Below, one piece after another: positions 15,297-21,559 of a DNA stretch of 21,559 bases. A model generated the notes under the pieces. It saw nothing but the letters and a program-made list of their open reading frames with translations. It was not told the origin of the DNA and did no database searches. The first letter of the stretch is position 1. Every line of letters starts with the position of its first letter. The position numbers and the translations under genes are program-made. Source of the stretch: an uncultured Porphyromonadaceae bacterium (GTDB lineage: Bacteria > Bacteroidota > Bacteroidia > Bacteroidales > Muribaculaceae); contig URMA01000049.1 of assembly GCA_900548875.1 (NCBI GenBank), positions 1 to 21,559 on the forward strand, written 5' to 3'.

Positions 15297-16100
15297 ATGA
15301 CGGTTATGGATTTATATGCAGATGATTTGACAGACTACATCTATCAAGAAAATGATGTGGATAAAAAACGGGCTTTACTATTGGAAGTGGAAGCGGGAAT
15401 CAAGAAACTCATGGGTGAACAGGAAAAGGGTAGTCTTAATTTGAGGCATATCGGCGCAGTACAGATAGAAAAGATACAGGACTTGATAGGTATACGGAGC
15501 TTGATTCTCAACCGGATGTTTCAAGCAACCTCGCAGGAAATCAAACGCTTTGAGGCAGTAAACGAATTGCTGAATAACTTGACCAAGAAAATGTACCATC
15601 GCATGGCAAATCTCTATCGTACATTGATTGATAGCCCAAAAGATGAGGCTTTTGATGACGATTATGTAGTTCGCGGTACATTGAAATATGTGTATGGCGA
15701 GGAAGAATATTCTATTTTGAAATTACCGGAAGACAGCTTTTATGGTTCTGACTTTGCTTATATGATAGAATTGATTTACTTGCTGAATGAGGATTTCTGT
15801 GGGGGGATACCTGAAATAGAAGAATGTTCAATCTGCTATTTGCCCCAACACACTTCCGATATGACGGATGAACAGCTGCATTGTGTGGATGTATGGGATG
15901 ATGGCGTGACATGGGCGGAAGGGCATTTACGCAGTCCGGAACTGGAGCATATTGTTGTGTGTCATGCCGTACATGACATTTGCACGCACAAGCCTTACTC
16001 CATTCCGGACTTATTGCGGTTAAATGATTTTTGGGTGGAAGCCCATCTGGTATGCCAGCACATTATAGACCAAAACGGGAAACGCTATAACTCTGATTGA
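15297..16100 (+). CDS. Hypothetical 267-residue cargo protein
   Basis: I chose the ATG at 15297 (MTVMDLYADDL) because the upstream ATG at 15243 lies in the operator before the -7 box; the ATG at 15306 is also possible. The N-terminal half is helical and charged (DVDKKRALLLEVEAGIKKLM, EIKRFEAVNELLNNLTKKMYHRMANLYR). The C-terminal half is acidic with several Cys and His residues (EIEECSICYLPQHTS, HIVVCHAVHDICTHKPYSI), which could hint at metal binding but form no motif I recognise. No signal peptide or membrane segment is seen. It is divergent from the WYL operon, carries the same promoter type, and ends before a terminator hairpin at 16124-16161. Function is unknown. Confidence 0.8.
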   Translation: MTVMDLYADDLTDYIYQENDVDKKRALLLEVEAGIKKLMGEQEKGSLNLRHIGAVQIEKIQDLIGIRSLILNRMFQATSQEIKRFEAVNELLNNLTKKMYHRMANLYRTLIDSPKDEAFDDDYVVRGTLKYVYGEEEYSILKLPEDSFYGSDFAYMIELIYLLNEDFCGGIPEIEECSICYLPQHTSDMTDEQLHCVDVWDDGVTWAEGHLRSPELEHIVVCHAVHDICTHKPYSIPDLLRLNDFWVEAHLVCQHIIDQNGKRYNSD

Positions 16101-16123
16101 CTATCTGTCTTGCAAAGCGCCTG

Positions 16124-16161
16124 AAAGGTGGAGACATTGCCAAACTTTGTGCTCCACTTTT
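16124..16161 (+). terminator. Intrinsic terminator after the 267-residue gene
   Basis: AAAGGTGGAG (16124-16133) pairs with CTCCACTTTT (16152-16161), 10 bp including one G-U pair, with T-rich bases at the 3' edge. It lies between convergent genes. Confidence 0.55.
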
Positions 16162-16229
16162 CCTCGCGTTGCCCTCCTTGCCATGCGTGTCCGAAAATGC
16201 GAACAAATGTTTTCCTTTATAGTCCAGTC

Positions 16230-18518
16230 TCATTCGTATTTCTCCTGTCTTTGGCGATGTCGCTCCCAATAATCACGCTCCCATTGAATAATTTCTTCCG
16301 TTTCTTTCCAGTGCGAACAGGTCATCTCAATGAAACAGGGACAAAACACATCTGCCCAAGTCACTTGTGGGAACATCATCCATCCTTCCTTTTCTCTTAT
16401 CTCCACAGGCATATCAAGCGTTTCACTCCAAGGCATAAGATTCATAACAACATCTTCAAGATCTTGGTGGACGTACTTTTTTTCACGGGAGCTATAAAGC
16501 CAGTAATAGGTATAACCGCCTTCGCAAACAATACGGTCAATGCCTGTGTAGTGGAAATCTTCTCGTGAACTCATATCATCGAATGCGGATTTATACTTTC
16601 TCCATGAATGTTCTTTCCATATTGGATAGCCACCTTCTTTTATCTTTGCTTTCACGTCACTCCAATTCAAGCAACGCATATAATAAGAGAGTGGCAAGAA
16701 TACGGGATCAAACGAGGCTTCCGCGATGGGTTCGCATTTTTGTCCTTTGTTCCGTTTCAGCAAATAGTCAAGAAAGTCCAGTTGGTCAAAGTTTATGATA
16801 TTCTTCATGCAAACCTTAGTCAATGCTGAGTATTGTGGATTCCAATCTACGTGATAAAGCTCCGGGTTGTCAGAACAGTCAAGTTGGGTAAGGCGATTAT
16901 TTCTCCGGATATTCAATATCTTCAACTTGTTGCCGCGGCAAACCAGGCGTCCCAGCCTTGGATTTTTGGAAACATTCAAACGTTTCAATCCTTGATTGAC
17001 ACAATACAAGTCGATAAGTATCGGACATTGCGTTACATCCAACGCTTTCAGTATACATGTCTTGCAGGTATAATGAAAGGACGTGATGGTATGTGTCTCA
17101 TTGCTTCTTAGGCTGATGTTCCATTTCCCTAGCTTGGCATACGTGTGTTCTGCTTGGATTTCTTCTCCTTTCTCATTATTTATCGCTTCCACTTGTCCGT
17201 CACCCCAATCTATCGTAAATTGGCAATCGCCATAACTGGTGAACGAGAATCCGCAAACGGATTTCTGCCCTTTGGCAGCAACCGTCATTCTTATCTCATC
17301 CTTTTGCTCGAACAATATCTTTTTCAAGCGACGGAATGAACAGCGAGCAGACAGAATTTCGTTTTTCTCTTCCTCTGAATCATGCTCATAAATCTTTCTA
17401 TCAACAATTTTGTGATAACATTCAAACGCTTTACGCAAATCCTTCTTCGTGCCAAGGCCCTGCTCATACATTCGCCCTATGTTATAATTGTCATTTGCCT
17501 GCTTATAATAATAAAATGCTTTTTCCATATCGGGTGTGATGCCTTCGCCTCGTTCATACATTCCACCCAGTTTGTACACATATTCTCCTGCCAAATAGCA
17601 TTCCAAGGCTTTTTTGTATTCCTTACGTTCATAATAGACATCTCCAGCCCAACAAGCAGACGAGCCTCCCGTTTTCATCCCGATACCCGTCAACATATCC
17701 AACGCTTCTTGGTTGCCATTCTTAGCCAAATCAGACAGTAAACGAAGTGCATTCCTCGCGGAATACTCGTTTTTCTTTTCACATTCTGCCTCGTGATCTA
17801 ACAACAACCGGAACCAATCGGTATGCAACAATTCATGCTCGTCTATCTGTATGTCATAATATGGCTTCCTTTGTGGGCTTCGGTATTTGCTTTCCCAAAT
17901 GCGGAACAAATGGTCAGCAGCATGACAACAACCCTTCTTTACCCTTGCTTGAAGTATGTCCACAACTTTATCTTTCACCTTTTGGGGTACATGAGGCGAA
18001 TGGAGTAGATTTTCTATAACACAAACATCAAAAAAAGAATCATCTCCGCCGATTTCCAATGCTTCTATGTATAAGGACAATGCATGATTGAAATTGCATT
18101 TCAGGGTAAAGAACGGTGACTGCTTGATTACATGTTTAGCAGATGAACCGCAACGTATTGGAGTATACCATTCGGCAAGTTCTACCATTGCCTTAATATG
18201 TTTTTGCTTAGCAGCTTTCTCGTACCAATTAATCATTTTGTTAAAATCAGAGAAATCAGCTTTACATAATTCTGGTTTCCTTGACAAGTCTAACCAAAAT
18301 ATTGCTTTCTCAATCTTGGAGTAATTTCTGACTGCTGCTTCCGCTTCATGTACCATTTTATGGTAAAGCAGTTCTCCCATCTCGTATTGTGCATCAGCAT
18401 TGCCTCGGCGGGCAATAGGTTCCAACAGTTGGGTAGCTTCATCATATCGTTTGCCCCGCTCCAACTCATCCAGTTGCTTTCGCAAACGTTTGCTCACCAC
18501 ATTGCTTTTCTTTTCCAT
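16230..18518 (-). CDS. Sel1-repeat / PKD-like / LRR fusion protein (762 residues)
   Basis: This is the largest cargo gene. The N-terminal half is an alpha-solenoid with Sel1/TPR-like units: RYDEATQLLEPIARRGNADA (24-43), KKALECYLAGEYVYKLGGMY (302-321) and NIGRMYEQGLGTKKDLRKAF (346-365). At 430-470 comes a PKD-like segment, FTIDWGDGQVEAI and HTYAKLGKWNISL. At about 487-560 follow short leucine-rich-type repeats: LKALDVTQCP, LKRLNVSKNP, LKILNIRRNN, LTQLDCSDNP. The last 200 residues are rich in Trp and Tyr and match nothing I know. There is no signal peptide, so these normally extracellular-type modules appear to be cytoplasmic here. Such a multi-repeat protein fits a sensor or scaffold role. It has its own promoter with a degenerate copy of the cargo dyad at 18582-18617. 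Confidence 0.82.
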   Translation of the reverse strand: MEKKSNVVSKRLRKQLDELERGKRYDEATQLLEPIARRGNADAQYEMGELLYHKMVHEAEAAVRNYSKIEKAIFWLDLSRKPELCKADFSDFNKMINWYEKAAKQKHIKAMVELAEWYTPIRCGSSAKHVIKQSPFFTLKCNFNHALSLYIEALEIGGDDSFFDVCVIENLLHSPHVPQKVKDKVVDILQARVKKGCCHAADHLFRIWESKYRSPQRKPYYDIQIDEHELLHTDWFRLLLDHEAECEKKNEYSARNALRLLSDLAKNGNQEALDMLTGIGMKTGGSSACWAGDVYYERKEYKKALECYLAGEYVYKLGGMYERGEGITPDMEKAFYYYKQANDNYNIGRMYEQGLGTKKDLRKAFECYHKIVDRKIYEHDSEEEKNEILSARCSFRRLKKILFEQKDEIRMTVAAKGQKSVCGFSFTSYGDCQFTIDWGDGQVEAINNEKGEEIQAEHTYAKLGKWNISLRSNETHTITSFHYTCKTCILKALDVTQCPILIDLYCVNQGLKRLNVSKNPRLGRLVCRGNKLKILNIRRNNRLTQLDCSDNPELYHVDWNPQYSALTKVCMKNIINFDQLDFLDYLLKRNKGQKCEPIAEASFDPVFLPLSYYMRCLNWSDVKAKIKEGGYPIWKEHSWRKYKSAFDDMSSREDFHYTGIDRIVCEGGYTYYWLYSSREKKYVHQDLEDVVMNLMPWSETLDMPVEIREKEGWMMFPQVTWADVFCPCFIEMTCSHWKETEEIIQWERDYWERHRQRQEKYE

Positions 18519-18555
18519 ATTCCTCCGGTTTTAAATTACACATAGGAAAAACAAA

Positions 18556-18593
18556 ACCTCATCTTTCCATCCATTTCAATGCAAAGATGAGGT
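18556..18593 (-). terminator. Intrinsic terminator after the UDG-like gene, overlapping the next promoter
   Basis: A perfect 11-bp stem (18583-18593 with 18556-18566, ACCTCATCTTT/AAAGATGAGGT) is followed on the minus strand by TTTGTTTTTCC. It ends the gene at 18620-19510. The -7 box of the Sel1-gene promoter (18582-18589) lies inside its 5' arm. Confidence 0.75.
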
Positions 18594-18617
18594 CAAGTTA
18601 TGCCAAAGTGGTTCACA
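18582..18617 (-). promoter_or_regulatory. Cargo promoter, site 3, degenerate (for the Sel1 fusion gene)
   Basis: Minus strand: TGTGA-N9-GCATA (18617-18599), then 9 nt, then CATCTTTG (18589-18582), 1 base off TAnnTTTG. Only the promoter-proximal half-site GCATA is intact. The nine bases GCATAACTT are identical to those at site 1. Confidence 0.45.
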
Positions 18618-18619
18618 AG

Positions 18620-19510
18620 TTATTCTTTCTTCAATAGTTTGTCGATGTTTTCTTTGATGTCGGCAAGAATAGTATTATAAAGTGTCCAATGAAAATCATT
18701 GGCTTTCTCCTCTTTGGGCATATATCCTGGATGATGGGTCAAATACGCCAATTTGACACCTTCAATTTGTAATTTTTCCACATCATTTGTGGATAGATCA
18801 GAAATAGCAACTGGCTCACCTATGATATTAAAGTTCTCTTTGATATAGCCACAATACTTTGTTTCTTTGGGTCCAGTAAGGAATATGACAATATCAGGTC
18901 TCAATATTTCAATTTCTTTCGGAATAACATGAAAACATTTCTTTTCAATGCTATGCTCAAACGCATTGACAGCTTCCCCTCCTTCTCCTTTTCGTTTAGA
19001 TAGTTTGGAAATCTCATTCCATATTAATGAAACTCGTTTGTCGGGGAAATCCTTTAATAACTCCCTAATACCTGACATTATTCCATTAACGCCAAAAAGG
19101 AGGAATCTATTTCTATGGTCTATTTTCTCTTTATAAAAATGTGCATCTACAGCATTATAATTATCATCGAGATAATCTTCATATGTAGCCATAACCTTGC
19201 CTACATCGGCTGGGTCTTCACCTTTTTCATCATATCTCACCCACCAATTGGGTTCCCTCCCAAAGAACATAATTTTTATGTCTGCTTTGGTATACCACTC
19301 TTCATGCTCAGCATCTGCTTTCTTTGCATACCAATTAATATCTGCTTCTTGTGCTTTTTCTCGCTCTTCCTTTTCTTGCCCAGAACGATACAAAGAAATC
19401 AAGAACGGACATTGCAGTTTGTCTCGTAACCCATTGGCTTCCAGTTGTTCCATTAATCCGTTCCACTTACTTTCGTAAAGTTCGGTCAATTGCTCTGATA
19501 ATGTTTCCAT
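18620..19510 (-). CDS. Uracil-DNA-glycosylase-superfamily-like protein
   Basis: The 296-residue cytoplasmic protein has features of the UDG fold: a strand and loop IKIMFFGREPN (78-88) in the place of the catalytic-water motif GxxPG, a core strand RPDIVIFLTGPKE (204-216) in the place of the strand before the base-recognition residue, and YLTHHPGYMP (256-265) resembling the HPSP-type intercalation loop near the C-terminus. The N-terminal 75 residues are charged and helical. UDG-fold enzymes remove uracil or modified bases from DNA, and one (Brig1) is known as an anti-phage glycosylase. The catalytic Asp or Asn is not certain here, so the activity is inferred. It lies divergent to the DprA-like gene and upstream of the Sel1 fusion gene on the same strand. 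Confidence 0.55.
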   Translation of the reverse strand: METLSEQLTELYESKWNGLMEQLEANGLRDKLQCPFLISLYRSGQEKEEREKAQEADINWYAKKADAEHEEWYTKADIKIMFFGREPNWWVRYDEKGEDPADVGKVMATYEDYLDDNYNAVDAHFYKEKIDHRNRFLLFGVNGIMSGIRELLKDFPDKRVSLIWNEISKLSKRKGEGGEAVNAFEHSIEKKCFHVIPKEIEILRPDIVIFLTGPKETKYCGYIKENFNIIGEPVAISDLSTNDVEKLQIEGVKLAYLTHHPGYMPKEEKANDFHWTLYNTILADIKENIDKLLKKE

Positions 19511-19543
19511 AAACGTATATTTTAAAGTGGATGAATTTTAAAA

Positions 19544-19551
19544 CAAATATA
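19544..19551 (-). promoter_or_regulatory. Second candidate -7 box for the UDG-like gene
   Basis: TATATTTG on the minus strand is an exact TAnnTTTG match 34-41 bases upstream of the start at 19510. It would give a transcript independent of the dyad promoter at 19608-19643. Confidence 0.4.
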
Positions 19552-19607
19552 GCGAATTCTCTCAAGAAAACTTTCATTTTCAATGAGAAATGCAATATCT
19601 GTTGCTG

Positions 19608-19643
19608 CAAAGTTCTGTCAAGGATATGTAACATCAAAGCATA
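19608..19643 (-). promoter_or_regulatory. Cargo promoter, site 4 (for the UDG-like gene, divergent from the DprA-like gene)
   Basis: Minus strand: TATGC-TTTGATGTT-ACATA (19643-19625), then 9 nt, then GAACTTTG (19615-19608). The dyad has one mismatch (ACATA for GCATA) and the -7 box has one. A TTTG sits at the start of the spacer, giving TTTG-N19-GAACTTTG, the normal Bacteroides -33/-7 spacing. Confidence 0.6.
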
Positions 19644-19718
19644 AGATGAGAAAAAATTGCAGTAATGCTTTACATTGGCATCACTTCCATTCATCTTTGC
19701 GGAAAAAAGGATGAGAAT

Positions 19719-20510
19719 ATGGGAAATAGATTTTCGATAGAAGAACTGACATGCCTGCATTTGTTGCGGTGTCACTATGCTGATATATGCGGTAAAGAGG
19801 AACGGGAATTACGAGAAACAATCGCCCTTCATCCGGCAACCTTCGCAAAAGCAAAGATGATTTGTGAGAAAGAAAAAGAAGCGAACATTTGCATTATCCC
19901 TTATTATGCAGACGATTATCCAGTTTCATTTGCTCAAATTGGCGTAGAAGCACCTGCGTTAATTCATCTATTGGGAAATAAGGAGTTACTTTATAACGAA
20001 AATTCCATAGCCATCATTGGCTCACGAAACGCTGATGATGTCGGATGTAATATAGCCTATCAGTTGGCTAAAGACTATGCCTTGAAAGGAAATATCATAG
20101 TGAGCGGATTGGCATTAGGATGTGACACGGCGGCTCATCAAGGATGTATAGATGCCAATGGAAAAACCATTGCGGTTGTTGCATCCGGTTTGAATATCGT
20201 TCACCCTAAAGCAAACGAAGCTTTGCAGAAAGAAATCATAAACAAAGGCGGTTTAATCCTCTCTGAACAACCCTTTGGCGTGAAAGCCAATCCTGCACGA
20301 CTGTATGCCCGTAACCGACTGCAAGCAGCCTTGGCACAAAAAGTCTTTGTCGTTCAATGTGCTGTGAAAAGCGGCACAATGAATACGGTACATTTTGCAC
20401 ACGAGTACGGATGCAAGATTTATGCCGTAGCATATAATCAATACGATGAGCATAATGCCGGTAATGAGTATATTCTTAAAAATGGGATAGGATTTCCCAT
20501 CAAATTATAG
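19719..20510 (+). CDS. DprA/Smf-like (SLOG-fold) DNA-processing protein
   Basis: The start is taken as the ATG at 19719 (263 residues), preceded by GGAAAAAAGGATG. An earlier ATG at 19665 lies upstream of the likely -7 box TACATTGG (19671-19678). The Rossmann-type core is clear: SIAIIGSRNADDVG (96-109), IIVSGLALGCDTAAH (126-140, Cys where DprA usually has Ile), GKTIAVVASGLN (148-159), LILSEQPFG (179-187), RLYARNRLQAALA (194-206) and CAVKSGTMNTVHFA (214-227). The N-terminal 80 residues form a short helical domain, and the C-terminal winged helix of chromosomal DprA is absent. DprA loads RecA on incoming single-stranded DNA. Mobile-element versions belong to the SLOG superfamily, some members of which sense nucleotides in defence systems. 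The exact role here is inference. Confidence 0.85.
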   Translation: MGNRFSIEELTCLHLLRCHYADICGKEERELRETIALHPATFAKAKMICEKEKEANICIIPYYADDYPVSFAQIGVEAPALIHLLGNKELLYNENSIAIIGSRNADDVGCNIAYQLAKDYALKGNIIVSGLALGCDTAAHQGCIDANGKTIAVVASGLNIVHPKANEALQKEIINKGGLILSEQPFGVKANPARLYARNRLQAALAQKVFVVQCAVKSGTMNTVHFAHEYGCKIYAVAYNQYDEHNAGNEYILKNGIGFPIKL

Positions 20511-20514
20511 AAGT

Positions 20515-20550
20515 TATGCATTGATATAGCATATCACAGGCTTTATTTTG
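20515..20550 (+). promoter_or_regulatory. Cargo promoter, site 5 (for the 254-residue gene)
   Basis: TATGC-N9-GCATA (20515-20533), then 9 nt, then TTATTTTG (20543-20550), 1 base off TAnnTTTG. The flanks match site 1: AGTTATGC-N8-AGCATAT occurs at both. The start codon at 20579 follows 28 bases after the -7 box. Confidence 0.7.
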
Positions 20551-20578
20551 CGATCAGAACCTTTAACGCAGAGCAATC

Positions 20579-21343
20579 ATGACGGTGAAAGAATTAATTA
20601 TAGAAGTGGAATTTGACGACTTGCTTCCTTACTTGAAAGAAATAATAGTAGGGCATCTTGATAACATCTATGCCTTCCGGGAAGCATACGATATTCTTCG
20701 AGATATGCATCTCAATCCTAAGTTTGTCGGGAAGGTTTGCATAGAACAAGAAGAGGATGGGGTAAGCGTACAGTCTTTAGACACAGATTTTTGGGAGAAT
20801 GAATTGGCTAAAGAGCTTGTCTTACCTAAGAATGCTAGTGTGAGCAAAGAGGAAATTGCCGCACATTGTATATACGACATTACCTTTTATGGCTTTTCTC
20901 CGGCGGAGATAATTGAAAATTTCTGGAAAAATCATGCCCCCATACAAAGCAAAATGGAACGGAGGAAGTCCATCATACAAGAACTTACTGTGTCCGGAAG
21001 CAGTCTCACGTATAAGGACTTAGCCTATCTATTTCAAGTGGAGTACGGTACACGCTATGATTATCATTCCATTACCAACGGACAAGGAAACCGATTAGCC
21101 TATATTGCTGACTCCATGACCAAATACCAGCAACTTGATCTAAGTCGATACAATAATGCTGTGGTTTGCATTCGTGTTTCTGTTCAATATCCATTAATCA
21201 ACGAGGAATTGGAAGATTTTAAACGTAATGTCCGCTCGTGGCTGAATTATGAAGACATTCAATTGGGCATTATAACAGAAGATAGCGATTGTAAAGAAGC
21301 AACAGTCACATTGCTATTGAACAAGCATAAAAATAAAGCATAG
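20579..21343 (+). CDS. 254-residue two-domain protein, paralogue of the 147-residue protein
   Basis: Residues 1-115 (FDDLLPYLKEII, FREAYDILRDM, IYDITFYGFSPAEIIENFW) match the whole 147-residue protein at 14697-15140. Residues 125-254 are an added domain: KSIIQELTVSGSSLTYKDLAYLF, then a beta-alpha-beta stretch (AVVCIRVSVQYPLINEELEDF, IQLGIITEDSDCKEATVTLLL). That stretch loosely recalls the C-terminal domain of FtsZ/tubulin-like proteins, a weak resemblance I do not rely on. No signal peptide or membrane segment is visible. The gene carries the shared cargo promoter and is the last gene before the right attachment site, 181 bases from the tRNA repeat. Confidence 0.8.
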   Translation: MTVKELIIEVEFDDLLPYLKEIIVGHLDNIYAFREAYDILRDMHLNPKFVGKVCIEQEEDGVSVQSLDTDFWENELAKELVLPKNASVSKEEIAAHCIYDITFYGFSPAEIIENFWKNHAPIQSKMERRKSIIQELTVSGSSLTYKDLAYLFQVEYGTRYDYHSITNGQGNRLAYIADSMTKYQQLDLSRYNNAVVCIRVSVQYPLINEELEDFKRNVRSWLNYEDIQLGIITEDSDCKEATVTLLLNKHKNKA

Positions 21344-21455
21344 CAAAGGGAAGACTTGCCGTTCATTCGAGTAAACAAATGAAAGCAGGAATAAACCAAA
21401 ACAAATTACTTTCTTCGCTATTTTATGTTTAATAGCATTTATTCTCCACCCCAAC

Positions 21456-21474
21456 CGTCAGTAATCCGTCAGTA
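21456..21474 (+). repeat. Right-arm GTCAGTA repeats, candidate integrase arm sites
   Basis: CGTCAGTAATCCGTCAGTA is an exact 19-base copy of 4658-4676 in the same orientation, with GTCAGTA at 21457-21463 and 21468-21474. It lies about 50 bases inside the right repeat. Confidence 0.6.
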
Positions 21475-21483
21475 TATAAAAGC

Positions 21484-21513
21484 AAAAAGGAGCTAAGTCA
21501 ACCGCTTAACTCC
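21484..21513 (-). terminator. Element-borne replacement terminator for the tRNA
   Basis: On the minus strand GGAGTTAAG/CTTAGCTCC (21513-21505 with 21497-21489, 9 bp with one G-U) closes a 7-nt loop and is followed by TTTTT. It sits 14 bases past the tRNA 3' end at 21528, in element DNA, and so replaces the native terminator left at 4454-4490. Confidence 0.75.
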
Positions 21514-21524
21514 TTCATTTTCAC

Positions 21525-21559
21525 CAGTCGGGGTGACTGGATTCGAACCAGCGACCACA
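21525..21559 (-). tRNA. tRNA-Pro(GGG), 3' end only (attR); 5' part beyond the window
   Basis: On the minus strand the visible part carries the variable bases, T-arm (GCTGG TTCGAAT CCAGT), acceptor strand CACCCCG and discriminator A at 21528. Bases 21525-21527 are flanking sequence shared with attL. The repeat is identical to 4494-4528. Because the tRNA 5' half should continue to the right, this is expected to be the intact, functional copy. The anticodon itself is outside the window and is inferred from the left remnant. Confidence 0.7.

Larger units (their letters stand above)
4494..21559. mobile_element. Integrative mobilizable element in a tRNA-Pro gene (17,031 bp between repeats)
   Basis: Direct repeats at 4494-4528 and 21525-21559 are identical over at least 35 bp, and the right one is cut by the window end. 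The distance between them gives an element length of 17,031 bp. Inside lie a tyrosine recombinase next to the left end, a replication module (helicase, primase), a mobilization module (MobC-like, relaxase, accessory) and cargo. No conjugation (tra/VirB4/VirD4) genes are present, so transfer would need a helper element. The shared repeat is the 3' part of a tRNA gene, the standard target of tyrosine-recombinase elements. The host genome continues to the left of 4494. Confidence 0.88.

Noticed and set aside
16128..16568. A 146-residue + strand ORF over the end of the Sel1 fusion gene
   Set aside because: It is antisense to a long, domain-bearing frame and has no supporting motif.
1..21559. CRISPR arrays, rRNA genes and transposase-type insertion sequences
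   Set aside because: I found no spaced identical repeats of CRISPR type, no rRNA sequence and no transposase; the 11-bp tandem repeats at 7290-7355 are contiguous and coding.

Overview
The window comes from a member of the order Bacteroidales. The grounds are Bacteroides-type promoter boxes (TAnnTTTG at -7), A-rich start regions without strong Shine-Dalgarno sequences, and gene families typical of that group. I cannot name the genus.

Host part, about 1-4493. Leftward genes encode a TolC-type outer-membrane channel and the start of an HlyD-type periplasmic adaptor, which are parts of an export pump running off the left edge. A 560-base intergenic stretch holds a candidate promoter and a leader with mutually exclusive hairpins ending in a U-tract. 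It precedes a small outer-membrane beta-barrel gene and a lipoprotein gene. An 11-bp-stem terminator follows them.

Mobile element, about 4494-21525. A 17,031-bp integrated mobilizable element lies between two copies of the 3' part of a tRNA-Pro(GGG) gene. The left copy is a truncated tRNA remnant still attached to the original tRNA terminator. The right copy is the 3' end of the tRNA running off the window, and the element supplies it with a replacement terminator. The backbone runs left to right: integrase with arm-type repeats, AlbA_2/Schlafen-type ATP-binding protein, two HTH proteins, SF3-like helicase, iteron-like array, CHC2/Toprim primase (frameshifted), oriT-like palindrome, MobC-like protein, MOBP relaxase, and a coiled-coil mobilization accessory gene (frameshifted).

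Cargo, about 13162-21343. Six transcription units encode a 147-residue protein + WYL regulator + 197-residue protein operon, a 267-residue unknown protein, a 762-residue Sel1/PKD/LRR fusion, a uracil-DNA-glycosylase-like protein, a DprA/SLOG-like protein, and a 254-residue protein whose N-terminal domain is paralogous to the 147-residue protein. Five of these units share one 36-base promoter layout: the dyad TATGC-N9-GCATA, then exactly 9 nt, then a TAnnTTTG-like -7 box. Three dyads are perfect, one has a single mismatch and one keeps only the GCATA half. This looks like a dedicated regulon, plausibly controlled by the element's own WYL protein in the manner of BrxR/CapW control of defence loci. 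I propose the cargo is an undescribed, co-regulated stress or anti-phage module. Its biochemical activity is not shown by the sequence.
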